Shown one piece after another: positions 24,412-33,977 of a DNA stretch of 64,000 bases. A model generated the notes under the pieces. The model searched no databases, was not told where the DNA came from, and saw only the letters and a program-made list of their open reading frames with translations. Origin of the DNA: Sporomusa silvacetica DSM 10669. GTDB lineage: Bacteria > Bacillota > Negativicutes > Sporomusales > Sporomusaceae. The stretch's first letter is position 1; every line of letters begins with the position of its first letter. Position numbers and translations under genes: made by a program. Location of the stretch: positions 186,001 through 250,000 of the forward strand of contig NZ_LSLK01000059.1 of the NCBI RefSeq assembly GCF_002257705.1. Reading direction: 5' to 3'.

Positions 24412-25292
24412 TGAGACTTCACCTCTGTATTCCAGCGCTTTTTAAACCAGACCCATTCGTCAGGATAGGTCCTGATCGCTGACTCAATGATTTTGGTCGT
24501 ACGTTCTGTCAGATTATATAAATCGGCATCAGGGTTGCCGGTGTCTTCATAGTAAATAGGTGGCTGTAATTGGATACGGTGTGTGCCATCCGGGTTACGG
24601 GTAATGAAGCCCGGCACTACTGGCGAGTTAAACTTGCGGGCAAATACGGCCGGTCCCAGGTGGGTTGAAGCTGGTTTGCCAAAGAATTCAATAAATATAC
24701 CGTCACGACCGGCGTCACCGTCGGCAAAAAAGGCGAGCATCTTGCCTTTTTTCAAGGCTTTGGCAGCACCAATGATTTCACTGGTGCCACTGGCAAAAAT
24801 CTCAATGCCAAATAGCTGTCGGTTTTCGTTCAAGAGACGGGTATGCTGGTCATTGGGCTGACGTTTGACAATGTCGGCAACAGGAAAACCAGCCATAGCC
24901 AATGCAGCGCCAAACCATTCCCAGTTACCAATATGAGCAGTTAAAAAGACAACTCCTTTTTGCTGGGCCAGCGCGTCGGCAAGATAGTGGCGATTCTCAA
25001 TGGTTACATAGCTTGCCAGTGTTTCCTTGGTCAAAGCAGGCATATAGAGTACTTCGATAAAAGTCTGAGCAAGCTTAATGAAAGAGCTTCTGATGGTTGT
25101 TTCTGCCAGTTCCGGGGTTAGACCAAGATGTTCTTTGATCTGCCTGAGGGCGCGGTTGCGTTGTTTGGCAGCAATGCGGTAGTATAGGTGGCCTAGCAAT
25201 TTGCCGCAGGACAGTAGGACAGAACGTGGCAGCAAGCACACGAAACGGCTAGCTAGCTTCCAAGTATAATATTGCCATTCATTTGATAACAT
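24408..25292 (-). CDS. lpxL: Lipid A acyltransferase LpxL/HtrB family (operon copy)
   Basis: About 294 residues in the LpxL/HtrB family. Evidence: catalytic HxxxxE in FLTAHIGNWEWFG, then RPxN-type block (VKRQPNDQHTRLLNENR), FADGDAGRDGIFIEFFGKPAS with the conserved phosphate region, and NPDGTHRIQ. It adds a secondary acyl chain to Kdo-lipid IVA at the inner membrane. I take the ATG at 25292 (MLSNEWQYY), which matches family length; the longer frame (to 25379) would read through an intergenic repeat. The ribosome site at this ATG is very close (GGGGAG plus one base), so the start is not certain. A second paralogue lies at 40780. Confidence 0.85.
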   Translation of the reverse strand: MLSNEWQYYTWKLASRFVCLLPRSVLLSCGKLLGHLYYRIAAKQRNRALRQIKEHLGLTPELAETTIRSSFIKLAQTFIEVLYMPALTKETLASYVTIENRHYLADALAQQKGVVFLTAHIGNWEWFGAALAMAGFPVADIVKRQPNDQHTRLLNENRQLFGIEIFASGTSEIIGAAKALKKGKMLAFFADGDAGRDGIFIEFFGKPASTHLGPAVFARKFNSPVVPGFITRNPDGTHRIQLQPPIYYEDTGNPDADLYNLTERTTKIIESAIRTYPDEWVWFKKRWNTEVKSQ

Positions 25293-25319
25293 GCTCCCCG
25301 GCTGTTTATAAACGCCCAT

Positions 25320-25425
25320 CTGCGTTGTTGCTCTTGCGGGCGTTCTCTCCGACGTACTTCCCAGTACGACTCCGGTCACGTCCTCATCGCGCCTAGCATC
25401 TGAACATTTCTAACCAGCCTCCACC
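25320..25425. repeat. Candidate intergenic repeat between lpxL and kdsC
   Basis: A GC-rich stretch with GACGTACT-TCCC-AGTACGAC (perfect inner hairpin CGTACT/AGTACG at 25353-25368) and TCTCCGACG / CGGTCACG style flanks, inside an otherwise tightly packed operon. It has no ribosome site of its own. I recall similar GACGTACT...AGTACGAC sequences in many genomes, but that is memory and not a search. It disrupts the coupling otherwise seen in this operon. Confidence 0.4.
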
Positions 25426-25444
25426 CCCTACTAATTTCGCTTCG

Positions 25445-25990
25445 TTACTGAGTTACCGCAAATGTCTCTTTTTGCATATACTCGCTGATAATTTTGTCCC
25501 AAGCATTTTGAGATTTCAAAATATACTCGATAATGTCACGGACAGCGCCGTTGCCGCCTTGGCGGATGGCGATATATTTAGCCACAGCTTTAACCTCTGG
25601 CACAGCATTGGCTACCGCGCAAGGCAGCCCGACCTGCACCATGACCGGCAAGTCGTTAATGTCATCGCCAACATAAGCAATCTGTTCGAGAGTTAAGGAA
25701 TGTTTTTTCATAAGGCTATGCAAGTCAATAACTTTATCGGCTGCGCCTTGATGAATATCACCAATTTTTAGTTCGGTGGCACGCCGGTGTACGATTTGGC
25801 TCTCGCGTCCGGTAATAATAGCTGTCTTGAGACCGGCCTTGTGGGCCAGCGAGATGCCCATGCCATCCTGGCAGTGGAAAGCTTTTAACGCTTCACCATC
25901 CTGACCAAAGATAATATGGCCTTCTGTTAACACACCATCAACATCAAAAATGATCAGTTTAATCGGCTTAGCATAATGGACACTATTCAT
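25445..25990 (-). CDS. kdsC: 3-deoxy-D-manno-octulosonate 8-phosphate phosphatase
   Basis: A 181-residue HAD-superfamily phosphatase of subclass C0. Motif I is IIFDVDGVLTEG (nucleophile Asp), motif II is AIITGRES, and motif III/IV is VGDDINDLPVM. It dephosphorylates Kdo-8-phosphate to free Kdo in the cytoplasm. The short tail after motif IV is normal for KdsC tetramers. The ATG overlaps the kdsD stop by one base, so the two are coupled. Its upstream neighbours kdsD, kdsA and kdsB complete the Kdo pathway. Confidence 0.93.
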   Translation of the reverse strand: MNSVHYAKPIKLIIFDVDGVLTEGHIIFGQDGEALKAFHCQDGMGISLAHKAGLKTAIITGRESQIVHRRATELKIGDIHQGAADKVIDLHSLMKKHSLTLEQIAYVGDDINDLPVMVQVGLPCAVANAVPEVKAVAKYIAIRQGGNGAVRDIIEYILKSQNAWDKIISEYMQKETFAVTQ

Positions 25991-26964
25991 TATACCACTC
26001 CTTGACGTAATAAGTCAGTAAGGTGAATAATTCCAATGGCCCGAAATTCGCTGTCAACTACTGGCAGCAGCGTAATGGGGCGCGGCTGATTTTTTTCCAT
26101 AATATTAAGCGCCTGAGCAGCTAGTTTATCTTTAGTAATGGTGCGTGGCCTTTTCGTCATCAGCTCAGCTACCGATTTATCGAGAAATTCATGGCCTTTT
26201 TCCAGGCTGCGGCGAATGTCGCCATCAGTTAATAGCCCTACTAGCTGCATGGTAGTCAGTGACTCAACCACAAGGACTGCACCCAGTCCCTTGGCAGTAA
26301 TAGAAAATAAGGCTTCTTTTACTGTCTTATCTGGTGTTACTATTGGCAGGTCTTCGCCGCCATGCATAACGTTTTCGACTGTTAGCAGCAATTTGCGGCC
26401 CAACGCACCACCTGGATGGTATAAGGCAAAATCCTCAGGCGTAAATTTGCGTGCTGATAATAGTGCCATCGCCAAGGCATCTCCCATTGCCAGAGCGGCT
26501 GTGGTACTGGCGGTAGGTGCTAAACCAAGTGGGCAAGCCTCGCATTCTACAGCTACGTCGAGAAAAATATCGGCATTTTGGGTTAGTGTAGATTCTTTTC
26601 GACCGGTCATGGCAATAATGGGCGTACCAATTCGTTTGAGAGTTGGCAGCAGGCCGATCACTTCGTTGGTTTCACCACTATTTGAAATGGCAATAACAAT
26701 ATCCTTAGCTGTAACCATGCCTAAGTCACCGTGAATACCTTCGGCCGGATGAAGAAAAAAGGCCGGCGTACCGGTGCTGGCCAAAGTTGCAGCTATCTTT
26801 TTACCAATAATGCCGGATTTTCCCATACCGGTAACTATCACCCGATCATGACAGTTCAAAATCATGTTCATCGCGGCAGCAAATTGGTCGTTAATCCTGG
26901 GAATTAATGCGCGGATGGCTTCAGCTTCAAGTTCCAGGCAGGCGCGCGCATGTTCAATTGGCAT
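25990..26964 (-). CDS. kdsD: D-arabinose 5-phosphate isomerase (KpsF/GutQ family)
   Basis: A 324-residue protein with an N-terminal SIS sugar-isomerase domain (about 35-175; VTGMGKSGIIGKKIAATLASTG and AISNSGETNEV) and two CBS domains (about 200-320, TDGDIRRSLE and the final IIHLTDLLR). It converts ribulose 5-phosphate to arabinose 5-phosphate, the first step of Kdo synthesis. GAGGAGG lies nine bases before ATG. Length and domain order are exactly those of KdsD. Confidence 0.94.
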   Translation of the reverse strand: MPIEHARACLELEAEAIRALIPRINDQFAAAMNMILNCHDRVIVTGMGKSGIIGKKIAATLASTGTPAFFLHPAEGIHGDLGMVTAKDIVIAISNSGETNEVIGLLPTLKRIGTPIIAMTGRKESTLTQNADIFLDVAVECEACPLGLAPTASTTAALAMGDALAMALLSARKFTPEDFALYHPGGALGRKLLLTVENVMHGGEDLPIVTPDKTVKEALFSITAKGLGAVLVVESLTTMQLVGLLTDGDIRRSLEKGHEFLDKSVAELMTKRPRTITKDKLAAQALNIMEKNQPRPITLLPVVDSEFRAIGIIHLTDLLRQGVV

Positions 26965-26982
26965 AAAAATATACCTCCTCGG

Positions 26983-27807
26983 TTACTTGTGTTTCCGCAC
27001 AACATTATCAATGGCTAACACATCTTGCAATAAAGCCTCCACTTGGTCAATGTAGAGCATATTGGGGCCGTCTGATTTGGCTTCAGGCGGATTATCATGT
27101 ACTTCCATAAATAATACATCAATGCCTGTCGCGACAGCAGCGCGGGTCAGATAAGGCACAAATTCACGCTGGCCGCTGGAGGTGGTGCCGGCACCGCCAG
27201 GAAGCTGCACGCTATGGGTGGCGTCAAATACTACCGGATAACCGAGCGAGCGCATGATGGGCAAAGCGCGAAAGTCGGCTACCAGGTTATTGTAGCCAAA
27301 GGTTGCGCCGCGTTCGGTTAATAGGATATTTTTGTTTCCCGCTTCTTCCATTTTGGCAATAACGTTCTTCATATCCAGTGGAGCCAGAAACTGACCTTTT
27401 TTTACATTGATTACCTTACCGCTGCGGGCGGCCTCATATACCAAATCAGTCTGACGACAGAGAAATGCGGGAATCTGCAGGATATCGAGCACCTCAGCGG
27501 CTGCTTCAATCTGGGTAATGCAATGAATATCACTCACTACAGGTACATCTAACTCTTTTTTTATATGAGCCAGAATCTGTAAGCCTTCTTTCAAACCAGG
27601 GCCGCGGAAGGAGTTATAGGAAGAACGGTTGGCCTTATCATAAGAAGCTTTAAAGATGTAGGGAATGTGCAAGCGGTCAGCAATCGCTTTGATTGCCCGG
27701 CCAATAGCTAAGGTACGTTCGGCATCTTCAATAACACAGGGCCCGGCAATCAGGGCAATAGGGTTTTGCGCGCCAACGGTAATGTTTTTAATCTGTACTG
27801 TGTTCAT
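26983..27807 (-). CDS. kdsA: Kdo-8-phosphate synthase
   Basis: A 274-residue DAHP-synthase-like TIM barrel. It starts with IALIAGPCVIEDAER, has FKASYDKANRSSYNSFRGPG, the Cys in PAFLCRQTDLV, and VFDATHSVQLPGG near the C terminus. It condenses phosphoenolpyruvate with arabinose 5-phosphate. The start overlaps the kdsB stop by 4 bp (ATGA), so translation is coupled. The length is normal for the family (270-290). Confidence 0.95.
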   Translation of the reverse strand: MNTVQIKNITVGAQNPIALIAGPCVIEDAERTLAIGRAIKAIADRLHIPYIFKASYDKANRSSYNSFRGPGLKEGLQILAHIKKELDVPVVSDIHCITQIEAAAEVLDILQIPAFLCRQTDLVYEAARSGKVINVKKGQFLAPLDMKNVIAKMEEAGNKNILLTERGATFGYNNLVADFRALPIMRSLGYPVVFDATHSVQLPGGAGTTSSGQREFVPYLTRAAVATGIDVLFMEVHDNPPEAKSDGPNMLYIDQVEALLQDVLAIDNVVRKHK

Positions 27808-28547
27808 AGATTTCGCCTCCTAAAATATTCGTTCACTTTTTCTAAGTCCTCGGGGGTATCTACGCCGATGGATTTAAAGTCAGTTTTAAGTACTTTAATC
27901 TTATAGCCGTGTTCCAGCGCCCGTAACTGTTCCAGGGACTCCATCTGTTCGAGCGGTGTCGGGGTCAGGGCGGCATACTTAAGCAGAAATTCGCGGCGAT
28001 AGGCGTAGATGCCAATATGCTTGTACACCGGCAGCAAACCACCCGGCAGTTTACTGCTGCGAGGATAGGGAATGAGTGAACGGGAAAAATACAGGGCATA
28101 GCCAGTAAGGCTTGCCACTACTTTGACCGCACTGGGCAGATTGTACTCGCTTTTATCCATTTCTGTCATCAGGGTGGCCATGTTTAGTTCAGGATCCTTA
28201 TCAAAAGCACCTGCTAATAAATCAATAACTTCCGGTGCAATGAGCGGTTCGTCTCCCTGGACGTTGATAATAATATCAGCTTCCGGGTGCTCTTGGGCCA
28301 CCTCAGCCAAACGATCAGTGCCTGTAGGGTGGTCAGGCGAAGTCATCATTACTTGGCCGCCAAAGTCCTGAACTGTCTGGTACACTAACTCATGGTCGGT
28401 GGCTATTAGCACGGCTGTTGGCCGCTTGGCTTTTTTTGCCTGCTCATAGACCCGTTGAATCATGGGTTTGCCGGCAATCAAGGCTAGCGGTTTGCCTGGC
28501 AGGCGGGTGGATGAATACCTGGCAGGAATTACACAAAGTATATTCAT
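27804..28547 (-). CDS. kdsB: CMP-Kdo synthetase
   Basis: A 247-residue cytidylyltransferase. It starts VIPARYSSTRLPGKPLA, the nucleotide-binding loop, has VMMTSPDHPTGTDRLAE, NVQGDEPLI (metal-binding Asp) and GIYAYRREFLLKY. It activates Kdo as CMP-Kdo, the donor for WaaA. It lies between lpxK and kdsA in the same operon. The family usually has 240-255 residues. Confidence 0.95.
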   Translation of the reverse strand: MNILCVIPARYSSTRLPGKPLALIAGKPMIQRVYEQAKKAKRPTAVLIATDHELVYQTVQDFGGQVMMTSPDHPTGTDRLAEVAQEHPEADIIINVQGDEPLIAPEVIDLLAGAFDKDPELNMATLMTEMDKSEYNLPSAVKVVASLTGYALYFSRSLIPYPRSSKLPGGLLPVYKHIGIYAYRREFLLKYAALTPTPLEQMESLEQLRALEHGYKIKVLKTDFKSIGVDTPEDLEKVNEYFRRRNL

Positions 28548-28583
28548 GGTTTACCTCCAAATAGCAATTGTAACGCCTCACGC

Positions 28584-29735
28584 CTATTTATGCGCAGCTA
28601 CATTTTTTATCATGTCCATTAGTTCTTCATAGCCATCATGGAATCTGACTTCAATGGATAATACATACACTGGCAGCGACCGTTCAGAGTGAATAAATTC
28701 GGCAGGAATTTTAACGGCATCTTTGTCGGTGGTAATCAGTGCCTCGGCTTTGTTATCAACCGCTTGTTGCATGATAACCTGCATCTCGGCCATGGTATAG
28801 TCGTGGTGGTCCGGATAGCGGACAGCAGCAACGATTTTGCCGTCTAAATCAGTAATGGTTTGTTCAAAGGAGGATGGATTGCCAATGGCCGAAAACGGGA
28901 AAACTAAGCAGCCCTTAATGACTTCCAAGGGCACTGTTTCCGATCGAACCCCCTTGTACCATTCTTCAATTTCAATAAAACAACGTGGGGTATGGGTGCT
29001 CTCAATGATTAGCGCCGCTGCATTGTATTTTCGCAAAGTCTCTCTGATGGCGTCTCTGGCAGTGTCGGTAGACTGATCGACTTTGGTCAACAGAAAGGCA
29101 TTGGCTCTATTCAGGTTGGTGAGCGGCTCGCGTAATGTGCCTCTTGGCAGCAAAAAGTTATTACCAAAAACATTGATGGTATCAATTAGCACAATGTCAA
29201 GATCGCGTTCCAGCTGCCAATGCTGATAGGCATCATCCAGGATAATGACTTCAGCGTTTAGGTGCTTCACAGCGTAATCGCCGGTAATGGAGCGGTTGCG
29301 GCCAATGACTACCGGTACGCCTGGCAGGCTCTTGGCAAGCAGATAGGCCTCATCGCCTGCTTCGGTAACTGTCATGTAAATTTTACGACCATCAGACACA
29401 ACGCCAACTTGGCCCTTCCAGCTAGCCCGGTATCCCCGGTTAAGAATGACAACCCGGTATCCTTTATCGCGGATAAAGGCCGCCAGGCGCTGAGCCGTCG
29501 GGGTCTTACCTGTCCCGCCGACAGTAATGTTCCCCAAGCTGATAACTTTACAGGGAAGTTTGTGCCGCTGCAGGACACCCCAGCGGTACAATGCAAGCTT
29601 GCATTGTACTCCTAGTCCATAAATGAAAGACATGACGCGAAGCACGCCAATAATCACGGCTGCTAACAAACCAGGTTTCTCGCCGTGCACTAGTTTATAT
29701 AGATATACTTGGAGCGCTTCCCGCTGATTCATCAT
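28584..29735 (-). CDS. lpxK: Tetraacyldisaccharide 4'-kinase
   Basis: A 383-residue P-loop kinase of the LpxK family. A hydrophobic N-terminal segment (about 25-45) precedes the Walker A-like VGGTGKTPTAQRL, then ILNRGYR, VVIGRNRS, and DDAYQHWQLERDLDIVLID (DDxxQH motif). It phosphorylates the 4' position of the lipid A disaccharide. The start at 29735 has GGCGG about eight bases upstream; the longer frame begins at a GTG overlapping the waaA stop, without a clear ribosome site. The C-terminal part (after about residue 240) is longer than in E. coli (328 residues in total). Confidence 0.9.
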   Translation of the reverse strand: MMNQREALQVYLYKLVHGEKPGLLAAVIIGVLRVMSFIYGLGVQCKLALYRWGVLQRHKLPCKVISLGNITVGGTGKTPTAQRLAAFIRDKGYRVVILNRGYRASWKGQVGVVSDGRKIYMTVTEAGDEAYLLAKSLPGVPVVIGRNRSITGDYAVKHLNAEVIILDDAYQHWQLERDLDIVLIDTINVFGNNFLLPRGTLREPLTNLNRANAFLLTKVDQSTDTARDAIRETLRKYNAAALIIESTHTPRCFIEIEEWYKGVRSETVPLEVIKGCLVFPFSAIGNPSSFEQTITDLDGKIVAAVRYPDHHDYTMAEMQVIMQQAVDNKAEALITTDKDAVKIPAEFIHSERSLPVYVLSIEVRFHDGYEELMDMIKNVAAHK

Positions 29736-29761
29736 ATAGTTTCCGCCTTTTCCTTGGACTT

Positions 29762-31078
29762 TCACTGCTGCCTGTTTATCAGAGCTTTTTTTTGCTGCAA
29801 TATTTCTTTTAAATACAAGGCGCTTTTATGCGAAGCGCCACGATTTTCGTTGATAATCCTAAGTGCCTCCTGACCGATCGCTTGTCTCTGCTCAGGATTA
29901 TGCAGTAGCTTGAGCATTGCTTCGGCTAAACCAGCACTGTCACGAACGGTCAGACATACCCCTCGCTCAGAAAACAGCGCATACGTCTCTTTGAAATTAA
30001 ACATATGCGGTCCGACTAGTATGGGTTTGCCATGAGCGGCTGGTTCTAAAATATTGTGACCGCCATGGGGGATAAGACTGCCGCCAACATAGACAATGTC
30101 ACCCAGACCATAGATTTTTCCCAGTTCGCCAATGGTATCAACAATGATCATATCAGGGTTCTTGGCCAGTTTGCCTGGCATACTGGTACGCCTTACGGCA
30201 ACAAAGTTAAACTTGGCTGCTAACTCAATAAGCGCATCGGCCCGTAATGGTTCACGCGGAGCAACTATAAACTGGGTATGGGGAAATTGGGCGCGAACCT
30301 CATTGAAGGCCGGAAACAGCAACTCTTCCTCACCCCGGTGAGTACTGCCTGCTACCAGGATTTGGTCAGCGCTGCTCAACCCCAGGGATGAGAGCAGTTG
30401 GGTCTTATCTTCCAGACTAAGTTCAGTATAGCTTTGGTCAAATTTGGTATTACCGGTAACAACCACCCGTGCCGGATCGGCGCCTAGCCGGGTAATATAT
30501 TGGGCATCAATGTTGGATTGCATGCAAAATGTGACAACGGTATCCAGCATATCAGATAGTACCCGTCCAAAGTAGATGTAGCGATTTACACTCTTGTCGC
30601 TAATCCGGCCATTAACCATCATGGCCGGTATGTTGAATTTCCGGACAGCTTTGAGAAAATTCGGCCACATTTCGGTTTCTACCATCAGAAAAGCCTGTGG
30701 CCTGATTTTGGCAACAACCGAATAGCTAAGAAGCGGTAAATCCAGGGGGTAAAAGATAATACCGTCTGCTTCGGGAATAATGCGTTTGGCCATAGCATAA
30801 CCACTAACAGTAACTACCGATACCACAATAGGGATACCTGGCAGCTCCCGCCGTATTTCTTTAACAATCGGACTTGCCGCCACAATCTCGCCGACTGACG
30901 CGGCGTGTACCCAAATAGCCTCTTTGCCCGCAACTTTTACCAGGGTTTCGGCCGGCAAGACGCCGAAGCTCTGCTTCACCCGCTCTGCAATCCCCTTTTC
31001 CCGGACAAAACGTACAACAAATACAGGCAATACCAGGATAACTAGTATGACTGCCAGGATATTATAAATAAAATACAT
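29762..31078 (-). CDS. waaA: Kdo transferase WaaA/KdtA
   Basis: A 438-residue GT30 enzyme with an N-terminal membrane anchor (about 3-22), then VWVHAASVGEIVAASPIV (acceptor domain, Glu-containing motif), MVETEMWPN, NGRISDKSVNRY, and the C-terminal donor motif GGSLIPHGGHNILEPAAHGKPILVGP. It adds one or two Kdo residues to lipid IVA from CMP-Kdo. GAGG seven bases before the ATG at 31078 supports this start; the longer frame is not supported. It is followed by lpxK. Confidence 0.95.
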   Translation of the reverse strand: MYFIYNILAVILVILVLPVFVVRFVREKGIAERVKQSFGVLPAETLVKVAGKEAIWVHAASVGEIVAASPIVKEIRRELPGIPIVVSVVTVSGYAMAKRIIPEADGIIFYPLDLPLLSYSVVAKIRPQAFLMVETEMWPNFLKAVRKFNIPAMMVNGRISDKSVNRYIYFGRVLSDMLDTVVTFCMQSNIDAQYITRLGADPARVVVTGNTKFDQSYTELSLEDKTQLLSSLGLSSADQILVAGSTHRGEEELLFPAFNEVRAQFPHTQFIVAPREPLRADALIELAAKFNFVAVRRTSMPGKLAKNPDMIIVDTIGELGKIYGLGDIVYVGGSLIPHGGHNILEPAAHGKPILVGPHMFNFKETYALFSERGVCLTVRDSAGLAEAMLKLLHNPEQRQAIGQEALRIINENRGASHKSALYLKEILQQKKALINRQQ

Positions 31079-31094
31079 ATTGATACCTCGCCTC

Positions 31095-32819
31095 TTACTT
31101 ATCGGCAAATTGCACTTGGTACAGTTTGCTGTACAGACTTCCTGCCGCCACTAATTCGGTATGGGAGCCACATTCGATAATTTGGCCTTTTTCTATAACT
31201 AAGATAACATCGGCGCGCTGAACGGTAGATAAACGATGAGCAATAACAAACGAAGTTCTGCCAACCATCAGCTTATCAAGTGCTCCCTGCACCAGTTTTT
31301 CACTTTCGGTATCAAGCGCCGAAGTGGCTTCATCCAGTATCAGTACACGGGGATCTTTGAGAATAGCCCGGGCAATGGCAATACGTTGGCGCTGTCCGCC
31401 TGAGAGCTTGGAGCCGCGTTCACCAATCTGGGTATCATACCTTTCAGGCATTGCCATGATAAATTCATGGGCATTGGCAGCCTGGGCCGCTGCAATCACT
31501 TGGTCTTTATTAGCTGCAAGATCGCCATACAGTATATTTTCATAGACCGAGCCGTTAAAGAGAACTGTTTCCTGCGGCACGATACCAATTTGCTCGCGTA
31601 AGGAATTCAAGGTGACGGTTTTAATATCATAGCCATCTATAGTAATACGGCCGGATGTTGGGTCATAAAAGCGGGGAATAAGGTTGGCAATCGTAGTTTT
31701 CCCGGCACCACTGGGCCCGACAATGGCAATCATTTGTCCGATCTCGGCCACTAAGGATACGCTGCTAAGTGCCGGTTCACCTGGTTTATATGAGAAATCA
31801 ACATTTTCAAAGGCTACCCGTCCGGTAATGCGCGGCAACTCCCTGGCTCCTGGCAAATCCTGAATTTCAGGCACAGTATCAAGGACATCGAAAACGCGCT
31901 GCGCCGCGGCCAGGGCCCGCTGGATGTTACCATACACCCGGCTAAGACGTTTGATGGGGTTACTGATATTAACGGCGTAAATTAAAAAGGCAATCAGCGA
32001 GCCTGCTGTCAGACTGCCATTGATGACCTCAGTGCCACCATACCAGATAATAACGGTAATTCCAATAGCGACCAAAAATTCAACAACCGGGGTCAGCGTA
32101 GCCATGATTTGGGCCGTTTTCATCTGGGCGCGGAAGTTGGAATAGTTTTCACGATTAAAGCGTCCTATCTCGTAGTCTTCACGGACAAAGGACTTAATGA
32201 CCCGTACTGCCGCAATGGTCTCCTGCAGAACAGAGGTAATATCAGCCGCCCGTTCCTGCATGACCCGGCTGGAAATGCGGAGACGTTTACCAAAAATCCT
32301 AATGGCCTGCGCCACCAGTGGTAACGCAATAAAGGTCAACAGCGACAGTTTCCAGTGCAGGTAGAACATGGCAGCCATGGAGCCAAGCAGTGTCATGCCT
32401 TCGGTAAACAGTTCAATTACGCTATCAACCAACGCATTCTGCAAAGCGGCCACATCATTGGTAATATGGCTCATGATAGCTCCTGTCTGGCGTTTTTCAT
32501 AATAGGATAAGGATAATCGTTGCAAGTGACGGTATACAGATTCCCGGATGTCAATAATGACCTTTTGTCCAATAAAGGACATTAAATAGGTCTGGCCGTA
32601 AAAGAAAACACCACGCAACAAATACACCACTACGATGCCGATGGCAATTTTGTTGAGCATCGCCATATCTTTTGAAGCAAGGACACCATCAATTACATCC
32701 TTAATAATCCACGGCACGTACAGGTTGGCGCCGGAAGCAACTAAAATGCACACAATGGCCAGAGCAAATCGCGGCAAATAGGGACGTATGTAGCTGATTA
32801 GTCGTAAGTAGAGCTTCAT
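31095..32819 (-). CDS. msbA: Lipid A ABC flippase MsbA-like
   Basis: A 574-residue exporter half-transporter: a six-TM domain (about 10-310) with the family's coupling region, then a nucleotide-binding domain with Walker A VGPSGAGKTTIANL, Q-loop IVPQETVLFN, signature LSGGQRQRIAIARAIL, Walker B VLILDEATSALD and switch IAHRLST. In this operon it is expected to flip Kdo-lipid A across the inner membrane. It overlaps lpxB by 4 bp (ATGA) and is placed between lpxB and waaA. Sequence alone does not separate MsbA from multidrug homologues; the location does. Confidence 0.88.
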   Translation of the reverse strand: MKLYLRLISYIRPYLPRFALAIVCILVASGANLYVPWIIKDVIDGVLASKDMAMLNKIAIGIVVVYLLRGVFFYGQTYLMSFIGQKVIIDIRESVYRHLQRLSLSYYEKRQTGAIMSHITNDVAALQNALVDSVIELFTEGMTLLGSMAAMFYLHWKLSLLTFIALPLVAQAIRIFGKRLRISSRVMQERAADITSVLQETIAAVRVIKSFVREDYEIGRFNRENYSNFRAQMKTAQIMATLTPVVEFLVAIGITVIIWYGGTEVINGSLTAGSLIAFLIYAVNISNPIKRLSRVYGNIQRALAAAQRVFDVLDTVPEIQDLPGARELPRITGRVAFENVDFSYKPGEPALSSVSLVAEIGQMIAIVGPSGAGKTTIANLIPRFYDPTSGRITIDGYDIKTVTLNSLREQIGIVPQETVLFNGSVYENILYGDLAANKDQVIAAAQAANAHEFIMAMPERYDTQIGERGSKLSGGQRQRIAIARAILKDPRVLILDEATSALDTESEKLVQGALDKLMVGRTSFVIAHRLSTVQRADVILVIEKGQIIECGSHTELVAAGSLYSKLYQVQFADK

Positions 32820-33964
32820 GTAGTTACCTCTTTTTTTCTGCACGCTACTTCTAAGATGACCTCTGCGACTCGTTTCACTGCGCCGGTTTGGCCAAGTTTT
32901 GCTTTTACTTCGGCCAGGTCTGTCTGAGCCTGGGTGTAGACCTGACTATCTGTGAGAATTTTGAGCGTCTCTGCCGCAATGTTCTCGGGATTGGCGGCAT
33001 CTTGCAATAATTCGGGGACAATGCGTCGCCCGGCAATAATGTTAGGCAAACCGATATTGGGTATTTTGACCAACAGCTTGCCTAACCAATAGGTAAGTGG
33101 AGCCATTTTATAAATAATGACCGTAGGCGCTCCCATGATGGACGTCTCCAGGGTAGCTGTTCCAGAAGCCGCTATGGCGGCATTCGCCAAACCCATTAGG
33201 TCATAGGTATAATCGGTTGTTAAGATAACAGGCACTTGATAGCTGCCTATTATATCTTGCAGTATTGCCTGGGAAATTGTCGAGGCTATGGGTAAAAAGA
33301 ATTGACAGTCCGGCAACTTTTTCAGTATTAACTGACTAGCACCCAGCATTACCGGCAGTAGTTTAACAATTTCCTGTTGCCTGCTGCCTGGCATTAACAA
33401 TACAACCGGCCGGTTTTGATCGGCTTTAAAGTGCTGATAGGCAGCTTCTTTGGTCATAGTCGGTTTTACAATATCCACCAGTGGATGACCAACAAAAGTA
33501 ACATCAGCGCCTGCAGTTTGGTACACCTCAGCCTCAAAGGGAAAAATGGCCGCAACTTTATCCACTGTCTCGGCCACCCCTTTGGCCCGACTGCGCCGCC
33601 ACGCCCACGCTGAAGGGCAGATATATGACACAACCGGAATCCCTTTTGCTTTTGCAATTTTTGCCAGACGCATGTTAAAGTCTGCATAATCAATGACAAC
33701 AAGCGCATCCGGACGTTCTTTGTCCATAAGGGCTGCCAGGTTATCCCGCAGTTCAAATAGCTTTCCTAAATTTTTTACGACTTCCACTAAGCCCATAATT
33801 CCCTGGCCGGCAATATCATAATCTACTCGTACGCCTGCAGACCGCATGGCTTTGCTACCCATTCCAAAAAGTTCAATATCTGGCTGCAAAAGTTTGAGGG
33901 CGACCGCTACACTGGCGCCATGCATATCACCTGAGGCTTCGCCGACTGAGAGCATGATTTTCAT
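32816..33964 (-). CDS. lpxB: Lipid-A-disaccharide synthase
   Basis: A 382-residue GT19 enzyme. It begins MLSVGEASGDMHGASVA, the family signature, has SYICPSAWAWRRSRAKG, VGHPLVD, and LLMPGSRQQEIVKLLPVML, then SGTATLETSI in the C part. It couples UDP-2,3-diacylglucosamine with lipid X to give the disaccharide. The start at 33964 has GGGAGG five bases upstream; the longer frame lacks support. It starts 13 bases after lpxI. Confidence 0.95.
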   Translation of the reverse strand: MKIMLSVGEASGDMHGASVAVALKLLQPDIELFGMGSKAMRSAGVRVDYDIAGQGIMGLVEVVKNLGKLFELRDNLAALMDKERPDALVVIDYADFNMRLAKIAKAKGIPVVSYICPSAWAWRRSRAKGVAETVDKVAAIFPFEAEVYQTAGADVTFVGHPLVDIVKPTMTKEAAYQHFKADQNRPVVLLMPGSRQQEIVKLLPVMLGASQLILKKLPDCQFFLPIASTISQAILQDIIGSYQVPVILTTDYTYDLMGLANAAIAASGTATLETSIMGAPTVIIYKMAPLTYWLGKLLVKIPNIGLPNIIAGRRIVPELLQDAANPENIAAETLKILTDSQVYTQAQTDLAEVKAKLGQTGAVKRVAEVILEVACRKKEVTT

Positions 33965-33977
33965 GGTGTCCTCCCTA

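Noticed and set aside
26138..26734. 198-codon frame opposite kdsD
   Set aside because: Antisense shadow of a conserved enzyme gene; no ribosome site or recognisable domain.
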